From contig DINE01000025.1 in the NCBI GenBank assembly GCA_002425935.1, forward strand, positions 1 to 10,690: a stretch of 10,690 nucleotides of DNA, written 5' to 3'. Under the pieces are notes generated by a model. The model worked only from the letters and a program-made list of their open reading frames with translations. It was not told the origin of the DNA and ran no database searches. Shown piece after piece: positions 1 to 6,616 of this stretch. Positions within the stretch are counted from its first letter, which is position 1, and the number at the start of each line of letters is the position of its first letter. The DNA is from Bacteroidales bacterium UBA5548 (GTDB lineage: Bacteria > Bacteroidota > Bacteroidia > Bacteroidales > UBA932). The translations under genes were made by a program, and so were the position numbers.

Positions 1-201
1 AGGGAGGAGTTCCGCAGTCGCCGCAAAGTACCAGAAAAATTTGAGGGTACCCCAAAACAATCTGTTGCCGGAGTTGAGGGTTTGGGTAATCAAAGCAGTA
101 ATAATCTGTTGCCGGAGTTGAGAGATTTGGGTAAACAAGATAGAAACAATCTGTTGCCGGAGTTGAGCGATTTGATAAAACAAACCAGGATCAATAAATG
201 A
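1..201 (+). CDS. 3' end of an unidentified gene with a repeat-containing tail (partial)
   Basis: Reading frame 1 is open from the window edge to a TGA at 199-201, giving at least 66 C-terminal residues; the start lies outside the window. I do not recognise the protein. The visible part begins with a basic stretch (about residues 1-18, containing FRSRRKVPEKFEG) and continues into a polar tail holding two copies of a NNLLPEL-type unit about 15 residues apart (residues 34-56). A third DNA copy of the repeat lies just upstream but is read in another frame, as QSVAGVEGLG. Being open for 66 codons is weak evidence by itself, because frame 2 is also open up to about base 120. The gene would converge on the tRNA gene, and its stop codon lies against the tRNA terminator. 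It could be a true C-terminus extended by a repeat element, or non-coding repeat DNA that happens to be open. Confidence 0.45.
   Translation, partial: REEFRSRRKVPEKFEGTPKQSVAGVEGLGNQSSNNLLPELRDLGKQDRNNLLPELSDLIKQTRINK
59..183. repeat. Three-copy imperfect tandem repeat, period 44-45 bp
   Basis: A 20-nt core, AATCTGTTGCCGGAGTTGAG, occurs without change at 59-78, 103-122 and 148-167. Each copy is followed by a partly conserved GATTTGGGTAA-like stretch and CAA. The first interval is 44 bp and the second is 45 bp, so copy 1 is in a different reading frame from copies 2 and 3. The linkers resemble one another, which argues for a tandem duplication rather than a repeat/spacer array. It lies at the end of the partial plus-strand reading frame. 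Confidence 0.9.
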
Positions 202-230
202 AAAAGAGCTGCCTGAAAATCAGACAGCTC
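201..230 (-). terminator. Intrinsic terminator of the tRNA-fMet gene
   Basis: On the minus strand the arms GAGCTG (230-225) and CAGCTC (211-206) enclose a 1x1 mismatch, a further 4-bp CTGA/TCAG stem and a 3-nt loop. TTTTT (205-201) follows directly. The hairpin starts 6 nt after the tRNA 3' end. The plus-strand orientation has only a short ATTT after the stem, so termination in that direction would be weaker. It may also end read-through transcripts from hisS. Confidence 0.88.
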
Positions 231-236
231 ATTTAG

Positions 237-309
<73 letters not shown>

Positions 310-350
310 GTATATTTCTATTTTGGTATTATCTCTTTTTGATAGGAATG

Positions 351-382
351 CAAAGGTAATACAATATATTCAACAGACCAAA
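351..382 (-). promoter_or_regulatory. Bacteroidota-type promoter for tRNA-fMet
   Basis: On the minus strand there is TTTG (382-379), a 20-nt spacer, and TACCTTTG (358-351). This matches the -33 TTTG and -7 TAnnTTTG elements of the Bacteroidota primary sigma factor at the expected spacing. Transcription should start near 344-346, giving a leader of about 35 nt before the tRNA 5' end at 309. The -33 element begins 6 bases beyond the hisS stop codon, so the tRNA is probably transcribed independently of the operon above it. Confidence 0.8.
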
Positions 383-388
383 TAAAAA

Positions 389-1744
389 TTATAAAAATCT
401 TGCAATAAGCTCAGCCGGAGTAATCTCAACCTGCTCACCAGTAGCAAGATTCTTAAGATTGAGAACACCCTTCAGAATCTCTGACTCACCTGCAATAACC
501 AAGTAAGGAATTGACCTCTTCTCAGCATAATCGAACTGCTTCTTAAGTTTTGCAACCTCAGTATAGATCTCAGATGCAACGCCTGCCTCCCTAAGTTTTT
601 TAAGAATAGGGACAATGTACTCCTGCTCCTTTTCACCAAGGTTTGCAAAGAGAATCTTAGTACCGGACGAACTCTCAGCCGGGAACTTATCAAGCGCAGT
701 AAGCACGTCATAAATTCTGTCGGCACCAAAAGAGATGCCCACACCCGAAACACCCGGAAGACCAAAAATACCTGTCAGGTCATCATAACGGCCACCCCCA
801 CAAATACTGCCAATAGCAACCCCTTTTGCCTTAACCTCAAATATTGCACCCGTATAATAGTTGAGACCCCTGGCCAGAGAGAGGTCAAGTTCGGTCTCCT
901 GCACTACACCTGCGAGTTGCACCAACTCAAAAACACGGCTTATCTCTTCAAGTCCCTTCATGCCGGTTGCCGATTTTTCAAGAACCGGTTTCATTGCCTC
1001 TATCTTCTCTGCTGTAGTTCCTTTAAGGTTAAGAACCGGTTCGATTGCATCGATTGCCTTTTGGTCAATGCCTCTTTCCAGCAGCTCCTTTTTAACCTCA
1101 TCCAGGCCTATTTTATCAATCTTATCTATTGCAATTGTAATATCGGTGAGCTTCTCCGGGTGCCCAACAACCTCTGCAATTCCGGAAAGAATCTTGCGGT
1201 TGTTAATCTTGATTGTCACATCAATTCCAAGCCTTTTAAAAACCTCATCGGTAATCTGAATAAGCTCCAGTTCATTTAAAAGTGAAGTACTGCCAATAAC
1301 ATCTACATCGCACTGGAAAAACTCCCTGTAACGCCCCTTCTGAGGCCTGTCTGCCCTCCATACAGGTTGTATCTGATATCTTTTAAACGGAAAAGTAATC
1401 TCATTCTGATGCTGAACAACAAATCGTGCAAACGGAACTGTAAGGTCGTACCTAAGCCCTTTTTCACAAACCTTTAGCGAAAGTGAGTTACTGTTCTGAA
1501 GCATTTCGGGGTTTATCCCCGCAAAGGCATCTCCCGAATTGAGAACTTTAAACAGCAGTCGGTCACCCTCTTCGCCGTATTTACCCAAAAGGGATGTCAG
1601 ATTCTCCATCGCCGGAGTCTCTATCGGTGAGTATCCGTATAATTTAAAGACAGCTTTTACTGTATCGAAAATATACTCTCTTCTTGCCATCTCAAAGGGT
1701 CCGAAATCCCTTGTGCCCTTTGGTATGGATGGTTTCTGTGCCAT
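389..1744 (-). CDS. hisS: Histidyl-tRNA synthetase
   Basis: This cytoplasmic class II aminoacyl-tRNA synthetase charges tRNA-His with histidine using ATP. It has 451 residues, somewhat longer than the E. coli enzyme. The N-terminus carries the typical PKGTRDF (residues 8-14). Motif 1 lies at about 34-46 (YGYSPIETPAME) and motif 2 at about 122-145 (RYQIQPVWRADRP, then RYREFFQCD). The histidine-specific loop LARGLNYYTGAIFE is at 290-303 and includes the catalytic Arg292. GSICGGGRYDDL lies at 312-323 and motif 3 (GVGISFGADRIYD) at 334-346. The anticodon-binding domain runs from about 363 to the end. The start is ATG at 1744 with no Shine-Dalgarno sequence. It follows nfnB by 11 nt and is probably co-transcribed with it. 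I see no terminator between its stop and the tRNA promoter. Confidence 0.98.
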   Translation of the reverse strand: MAQKPSIPKGTRDFGPFEMARREYIFDTVKAVFKLYGYSPIETPAMENLTSLLGKYGEEGDRLLFKVLNSGDAFAGINPEMLQNSNSLSLKVCEKGLRYDLTVPFARFVVQHQNEITFPFKRYQIQPVWRADRPQKGRYREFFQCDVDVIGSTSLLNELELIQITDEVFKRLGIDVTIKINNRKILSGIAEVVGHPEKLTDITIAIDKIDKIGLDEVKKELLERGIDQKAIDAIEPVLNLKGTTAEKIEAMKPVLEKSATGMKGLEEISRVFELVQLAGVVQETELDLSLARGLNYYTGAIFEVKAKGVAIGSICGGGRYDDLTGIFGLPGVSGVGISFGADRIYDVLTALDKFPAESSSGTKILFANLGEKEQEYIVPILKKLREAGVASEIYTEVAKLKKQFDYAEKRSIPYLVIAGESEILKGVLNLKNLATGEQVEITPAELIARFL

Positions 1745-1755
1745 TTTGATCTCTG

Positions 1756-3141
1756 TTATTTGATTCTTAAATATTCATCTATCGCTGCAGCAGCCTTTCT
1801 GCCGGCACCCATTGCCAGTATTACTGTTGCTGCACCTGTAACCGCATCTCCTCCGGCAAAAACTCCCGGACGTGAAGTTGCTCCGTTATCATCGGCAACA
1901 AGTCCGTTCCATCTGTTTGTCTCAAGACCCGGAGTTGTTGTCGCAATAAGCGGATTGGGTGATGTACCCAATGACATTATTACTACGTCTGTCTCAATAT
2001 CAAAGTGAGAATCCGGAATTGGCACCGGTGAGCGTCTTCCGCTCTCATCCGGCTCTCCAAGCTCCATCTTAATACATCTAAGGCCTCTAACCCATCCCTT
2101 TTCATCACCAAGAATTTCGGTGGGGTTTGTGAGCATTCTAAAGACAATACCCTCCTCTTTTGCATGGTGAACCTCCTCTACTCTTGCAGGCAGCTCCTTC
2201 TCTGTTCTCCTGTAGACAACAGTAACATCGGCACCAAGCCTAAGAGCTGTTCTTGCAGCATCCATTGCCACATTTCCTCCTCCCACAACTGCCACGCTCT
2301 TGCCTACATATATTGGAGTTTCGTAATCGGGATCGTAAGCTCTCATTAGGTTGCTTCTTGTCAGAAATTCATTGGCGGAGACAACTCCGTTAAGGTTCTC
2401 ACCCGGAATACCCATAAACTTTGGCAATCCTGCTCCTGAGCCGATAAAGACAGCCGAAAAGCCTTCGTTATCCATTAGTGAATCAATTGTAACAGTTCTG
2501 CCTACAACCACATTAGTCTCTATCTTTACACCAAGCGAAATTGTGTTCTCTATCTCTTTTTTCACAACCTCCTCCTTGGGAAGTCTGAACTCAGGAATCC
2601 CATACTGCAAAACGCCTCCGGGTTCATGAAGTGCCTCAAAAATTGTCACTTCGTATCCAAGTTTTGCCAGGTCGGTGGCACATGTAATTCCTGCAGGGCC
2701 GCTTCCGATAACAGCTACCTTTTTACCGTTGGATGGTAACTTATCTGTGAATTTAATTCCTTTTTGCCTGCTCCAGTCAGCAACAAATCTTTCAAGCTTT
2801 CCTATTGCCACAGGCTCTCCTTTAACACCCAGAATGCAAACACCTTCACACTGGCTCTCCTGCGGGCAAACTCTGCCGCAAACAGCCGGTAAAGAGCTGT
2901 CGCGAGCAATTATCTCTGCAGCCTTTTCGAAATTTCCCTGCTCCACTTCATATATGAATTGAGGTATCTGAATATTTACAGGACACTCAACCACACATGA
3001 AGGTTTTTTGCAACCGAGACACCTTGATGCCTCCAGCATTGCCTCCTGTGGGTCATATCCGTAACAAACCTCTTCAAAATTTTTTCTCCTTTCGGCAGGA
3101 TCCTGCTCTCTTACCGGAACTCTTGGAATTTTATTTCTCAT
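1756..3141 (-). CDS. nfnB: NfnB-like large subunit of NADH-dependent ferredoxin:NADP+ oxidoreductase (GltD family)
   Basis: This 461-residue cytoplasmic flavoprotein belongs to the GltD/glutamate synthase small-subunit family. The N-terminal part has a double iron-sulfur region: C41, C44, C49 and C53, then C88, C92, C98 and C102. E117 in IGKLERF probably serves as a non-Cys ligand, by analogy with the Glu ligand of Thermotoga Nfn and the Gln of dihydropyrimidine dehydrogenase. An FAD-binding motif GSGPAG lies at 146-151, the NADP(H) motif GGGNVAMDAA at 287-296, and the C-terminal flavin motif GVFAGGDAVTG at 426-436. NfnA lies 13 nt upstream, which makes the bifurcating transhydrogenase a better call than glutamate synthase; no large glutamate synthase subunit is present. 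The complex couples NADH and reduced ferredoxin oxidation to NADP+ reduction. The assignment rests on family and context, and automated annotation may say gltA or gltD. Confidence 0.88.
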   Translation of the reverse strand: MRNKIPRVPVREQDPAERRKNFEEVCYGYDPQEAMLEASRCLGCKKPSCVVECPVNIQIPQFIYEVEQGNFEKAAEIIARDSSLPAVCGRVCPQESQCEGVCILGVKGEPVAIGKLERFVADWSRQKGIKFTDKLPSNGKKVAVIGSGPAGITCATDLAKLGYEVTIFEALHEPGGVLQYGIPEFRLPKEEVVKKEIENTISLGVKIETNVVVGRTVTIDSLMDNEGFSAVFIGSGAGLPKFMGIPGENLNGVVSANEFLTRSNLMRAYDPDYETPIYVGKSVAVVGGGNVAMDAARTALRLGADVTVVYRRTEKELPARVEEVHHAKEEGIVFRMLTNPTEILGDEKGWVRGLRCIKMELGEPDESGRRSPVPIPDSHFDIETDVVIMSLGTSPNPLIATTTPGLETNRWNGLVADDNGATSRPGVFAGGDAVTGAATVILAMGAGRKAAAAIDEYLRIK

Positions 3142-3154
3142 ACGGCTGGCAAAA

Positions 3155-4009
3155 TTAACTGTTTAAACCTATTTTACATTTGTGGTCGCTCTCCTGCTCA
3201 ATGTTTCTGTACATACCCTGTCTGCGCATAGCTTCTTCAAAATCAACAAGGTAAGCATCAAATTCAGGACCATCAACACAGGCAAACTTAGTTTTGCCTC
3301 CCACCGACACCCTGCATGCACCACACATCCCGGTTCCGTCAACCATAAGGGTGTTAAGGCTCACAATCAGAGGAAGATTGTAAGGTTTTGCTGCAAGGGC
3401 TACAAATTTCATCATGATCATTGGGCCGATTGCAACAGCCTGATCGTATTTCTCTCCGCTGTCCAGCAGCTCTTTAAGCATATCAGTTACTAGCCCCTTA
3501 TTACCATAAGAGCCATCATCTGTACAGATATAAAGATTATCGCAGACAGCCTTCATCTCCTCTTCGAAAATAACCATATCTTTCGTCTTGGCTCCGATTA
3601 TAACATCAACGGAGGCTCCTGCCTGATGTAAAAATTTAACCTGCGGGTAAACAGGTGCTGTTCCAAGCCCGCCGGCAATAAAAATAAACCTTTTGGAGCG
3701 AAGCTCCTCTTCCGGCATATGTATAAACTCTGAAGGCTGGCCAAGAGGTCCGGCAAAATCTACAAATGAATCCCCCTGCTCAAGATGGCATATCCTTCTG
3801 CTTGAAGCTCCCACGATCTGGGTGACAATAGTTACCGTTCCCTTTTTGCGATCAAAATCACAAACGGTAAGCGGTATCCTCTCCCCTTTATCATGAACTC
3901 TTACAATTAGAAACTGGCCCGGCTGAGCCGAAGCTGCCATTCTGGGAGCATCCACCTCCATCAATGCAATGGTAGGTGTTAGGAACTCTTTCCTGACTAT
4001 TTTGTACAT
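3155..4009 (-). CDS. nfnA: NfnA-like small subunit (FAD/[2Fe-2S] sulfide/dihydroorotate dehydrogenase-like protein)
   Basis: From the ATG at 4009 this is 284 residues, the usual size for NfnA. It begins MYKIVRKEF, a standard family N-terminus. The longer 298-residue reading starts at a TTG inside the upstream terminator hairpin and is unlikely. Domains in order are an FAD-binding barrel (PGQFLIV at 30-36, RIPLTVCDFD at 44-53), an NAD-binding Rossmann half (IAGGLGTAPVYP at 111-122), and a C-terminal [2Fe-2S] site with D224, C229, C232 and C244. This Asp plus three Cys pattern is the one known for the Thermotoga small subunit. In the complex, this subunit takes electrons from NADH at its FAD and passes them to the large subunit. 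It is the first gene of the nfnA-nfnB-hisS transcription unit and has a promoter just upstream. Confidence 0.9.
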   Translation of the reverse strand: MYKIVRKEFLTPTIALMEVDAPRMAASAQPGQFLIVRVHDKGERIPLTVCDFDRKKGTVTIVTQIVGASSRRICHLEQGDSFVDFAGPLGQPSEFIHMPEEELRSKRFIFIAGGLGTAPVYPQVKFLHQAGASVDVIIGAKTKDMVIFEEEMKAVCDNLYICTDDGSYGNKGLVTDMLKELLDSGEKYDQAVAIGPMIMMKFVALAAKPYNLPLIVSLNTLMVDGTGMCGACRVSVGGKTKFACVDGPEFDAYLVDFEEAMRRQGMYRNIEQESDHKCKIGLNS

Positions 4010-4040
4010 ATTTGCCAAACGTGAATGGTTAGTAAAAAAG

Positions 4041-4073
4041 GTACCGCACAAAGCATGAGCTTATGTGCGGTAC
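4041..4073 (-). terminator. Strong intrinsic terminator after the GH9-deacetylase gene
   Basis: The arms GTACCGCACA (4041-4050) and TGTGCGGTAC (4064-4073) are a perfect 10-bp inverted repeat. The stem is extended by AAGC/GCTT (4051-4054 and 4059-4062) with a single bulged A, closing on a 4-nt loop. Read on the minus strand, TTTTTT follows one base after the stem (4039-4034). It lies 25 nt beyond the GH9-deacetylase stop codon and should end that transcript. The upstream arm overlaps the nfnA promoter. Confidence 0.88.
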
Positions 4074-4104
4074 AAAGTTACAATTTGTATTTTAATTATT
4101 ACAA
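4073..4104 (-). promoter_or_regulatory. Bacteroidota-type promoter for nfnA-nfnB-hisS
   Basis: On the minus strand there is TTG (4104-4102), a 21-nt spacer, and TAACTTTG (4080-4073), a good match to the Bacteroidota -33 and -7 elements. The -33 element lies within the last codons of the GH9-deacetylase gene. The expected start, about 5-7 nt downstream (4066-4068), falls inside the 5' arm of the terminator hairpin, so a transcript from here would carry only a shortened stem. Confidence 0.7.
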
Positions 4105-6585
4105 TCTGTCAAAACTGTAGCCCAGTCTTTTTAGTCTTTTAATTATTGAATCCAGTTTATCATAAAGTCTGTCAGTCCTGCTCTCCTCTACACCCGGGTG
4201 AATCAGAATTACAGCACCGTTTAAGCCTTCTCGCTTTTCGAACTCAAACAGCTTGTTTATCAGCTCTTCACTTGAACGGTAATTTTTCATATCAGGAGTT
4301 GTGTAGTCGGCAGGAGTAGCAGTTCCCGGAGTAAAGTTGATAGTTTTAAAACCAAGCCATGAAGCTACATTAACAGACTCTTTGTTATACCATTCGTATG
4401 GAGGCAGATACCATGGAGCATTTTTTGGTTCAATACCGAATTTTGCAAGTTCTGCATAGTTTCTCTTGATATCATTTGCCAAGCTGTCTGTTGTAACGAG
4501 AGATTTATCTCTTTTATCCCATGGAGCATAGAGGATATGTTTGTCTGAGTGAGCTCCGGTATAGTGACCCTCTTTAATGATTCTCTCTATCATGCTCTTT
4601 TGATCTGCAAGTCTGAGGAAATTACCGGTAAGGAAGAAAGAGCCTTTTATTTTATTATTTTTAAGCGTTTTAAGAATTTTATCCCCTCCCTGGAACATTG
4701 AGTCTGCAGAGAATATCAGGTAGATCTTCTTTTGGTCAGGGTTGACTCTGACTACTGCTCCCCATGCATCCTTCTTTACCTTTGGCTCTTCCTTTGCATA
4801 CTCTTTACCCTCCTTCTCCATTGCGGCAAAGTAGTAGCTAAGACCTGCGGTTCCATCCATTGTTGGTTCGTTTGAAGAGTAATCACCAATATCGTCGTGG
4901 TAAACAGCTTTACCTCTGTTGAAAATTGCATTTTCGTCAGGTCGAGTAAGGGCGTTTCCGGCTCTTGTCAGGAAGAGCTCCCTCTCGATTGGACCGTCAA
5001 TAAGACCTCCGTATGTAAGGTCTCCGTTATGTACTGTGTATGAAGAGTGAGGTCTCGAAGGGTAGTTTGCCCCTTCAGGGAATCCGACAATCATTGTTGT
5101 TCCCCACGGATTTGTTCCAAACAGCCAGTCACGGAGAGCCATCTCCATCTCGAGATAGGTATTGTCTCCTGTGGCCTTTCTGTATAGATGAGAGTGAGTT
5201 ATGGCTGCCGAAACCAGATTGTTTGAGCACCACAGAGACGGAATGCCGTAAACAAAAGGATCGTCAGCGGCCCTTCGTTTAAGATGTTCCATTGCATCTT
5301 TCATAAACCCTTTGTATTTGTCGCTTGTGGCTTTATCAGAAGATATTGCCAGATAGTAGTGACCAAGGTTCAGGAAGGGATAGTACTGGTAGTGACGGCC
5401 GCGGCCAAGCTCCATCCATGGATTAACCGGCTCTAACTGACCCCAGTAATCTGCCTTTGTTCTCCAGTCGGCCTCTTTGCCATAGTGGTAGTGTGTTGCG
5501 GCTGCAAGCTCAATATCATCTACATATGTATCTTCTTCGTAAAAATAGGGTGATTTGAGACACGCTGTCTGAGTGTTTCCCGGGTTTTCAAGCGCGAAGT
5601 TGAAAGCCTGAACAGATTTCTCCTGCATCTTTGCTGCAAACTGAGGGTCGCTCTCTTTAAAAAGCTGCGCTCCCAAAGCAAAACTCGATGAGAATTTACC
5701 GGCAGTAGAGGCAACCCCCGTTGTGCGGTTGATGTGTTTACCAAGACCCTGAGGTTTGCCAGTTACAAAATAGACCGGACGGCCTGTTCCCGGGCCCCAT
5801 CCGTAATCAACCTTATCGTTCTGAGGTAGCCTGAACCCTGAGTGGTCTCTGTCGTCTGCTATCTGATTGAACATAACCTTATCTTCGGGATTCATCTTCA
5901 TAAGCCAATCAAGACCCCATCTTATTTCGTCAAGTATATCGGGAATTCCGTTGCTTCCGGGGCGCCCTGTCGCATCGAACTTATCTTTGAAAATTGATTT
6001 ATCTTTATACTGTTCCCATGCAAACATAAGGTGGTAAACGGTTGTAGCAGAAGTAGTCTGATACTGAAGATAGTCTGTTGCATCGTGCCAGCCGCCTCTT
6101 ACATCAATCTTCTCGCCTGTTCTGGTTGGGTGATCTACTATAAATCCGTCATGTTGGTGACACAACTCTCCTGTGTAGGGGTTATCACCGCACCTCTGCT
6201 GTCTCATATACTCCAGAAGAAAGTCTGCAAGCCCCTCATAAGAGTCTGCGGCTATTTTAAAGTTGGGAGATTTTGCTCCGTTGGAGACAATATAGTATCC
6301 GCCCTCCTTTTCAATTCCTGAAAAATCTAGGCGCATTGCACTGTTCATTCCCCACTCTTTACCGTTTGCAATCTTCCCTTTTCCGGTAAAAAGAGGCTTG
6401 TCAGTTGCGGCATCGTAAACTGTAAAATCGGGGCTCACTCTCTCTTCAAGAGAGATGAATACTGCAACCTTGATATCTTTTGGCAGATAACCGGCCAGGT
6501 TAACCCTTATCCACGATGTCTCTCCGGCAATCGCTCCAAGCGAAACCAGAAATGTTGCCATTAACAGCAGTGAAAGTCTCTTCAT
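4099..6585 (-). CDS. Secreted GH9 glycoside hydrolase fused to a NodB-like polysaccharide deacetylase
   Basis: This 828-residue exported protein starts with a signal peptide (residues 1-20, cut near AIA-GE). An Ig-like cellulase N-terminal domain follows (about 23-112, with IRVNLAGYLP), then a GH9 catalytic domain (about 115-590). GGWHDATDY at 164-172 corresponds to the GH9 GGWyDAGDy motif, so D168 and D171 are the likely catalytic base pair. NEP at 572-574 supplies the probable catalytic acid E573. The usual PHHR motif reads RPHSS (511-515). A charged linker leads to a NodB/CE4-like domain (about 618-828) with metal ligands H679 and H683 (HSDKH), YLPPYEW at 726-732 and ILIHPG at 793-798. Motif 1, normally TFDD, reads IFSADS (624-629). 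It may deacetylate and cleave an acetylated beta-glycan or chitin-type oligosaccharide; the substrate is inferred. It lies 31 nt after the preceding gene with no promoter match in the gap. Confidence 0.9.
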   Translation of the reverse strand: MKRLSLLLMATFLVSLGAIAGETSWIRVNLAGYLPKDIKVAVFISLEERVSPDFTVYDAATDKPLFTGKGKIANGKEWGMNSAMRLDFSGIEKEGGYYIVSNGAKSPNFKIAADSYEGLADFLLEYMRQQRCGDNPYTGELCHQHDGFIVDHPTRTGEKIDVRGGWHDATDYLQYQTTSATTVYHLMFAWEQYKDKSIFKDKFDATGRPGSNGIPDILDEIRWGLDWLMKMNPEDKVMFNQIADDRDHSGFRLPQNDKVDYGWGPGTGRPVYFVTGKPQGLGKHINRTTGVASTAGKFSSSFALGAQLFKESDPQFAAKMQEKSVQAFNFALENPGNTQTACLKSPYFYEEDTYVDDIELAAATHYHYGKEADWRTKADYWGQLEPVNPWMELGRGRHYQYYPFLNLGHYYLAISSDKATSDKYKGFMKDAMEHLKRRAADDPFVYGIPSLWCSNNLVSAAITHSHLYRKATGDNTYLEMEMALRDWLFGTNPWGTTMIVGFPEGANYPSRPHSSYTVHNGDLTYGGLIDGPIERELFLTRAGNALTRPDENAIFNRGKAVYHDDIGDYSSNEPTMDGTAGLSYYFAAMEKEGKEYAKEEPKVKKDAWGAVVRVNPDQKKIYLIFSADSMFQGGDKILKTLKNNKIKGSFFLTGNFLRLADQKSMIERIIKEGHYTGAHSDKHILYAPWDKRDKSLVTTDSLANDIKRNYAELAKFGIEPKNAPWYLPPYEWYNKESVNVASWLGFKTINFTPGTATPADYTTPDMKNYRSSEELINKLFEFEKREGLNGAVILIHPGVEESRTDRLYDKLDSIIKRLKRLGYSFDRL

Positions 6586-6616
6586 AAATTAGTTTTATAA
6601 TAATGGTTAGTTAATC

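Noticed and set aside
59..183. A short CRISPR array (20-nt core repeated three times with ~24-nt linkers)
   Set aside because: The linkers are similar to each other rather than unique, the period varies by one base, and no cas gene is present. It is a tandem repeat.
1756..3141. Glutamate synthase small subunit (GltD) as the function of this gene
   Set aside because: The fold and motifs fit, but there is no large glutamate synthase subunit nearby, and an NfnA-type partner lies directly upstream in the same unit.
4010..4051. A longer N-terminus for NfnA
   Set aside because: It depends on a TTG within the terminator hairpin and upstream of the family-typical MYKIVRKEF start; the 14 extra residues match nothing in the family as I know it.
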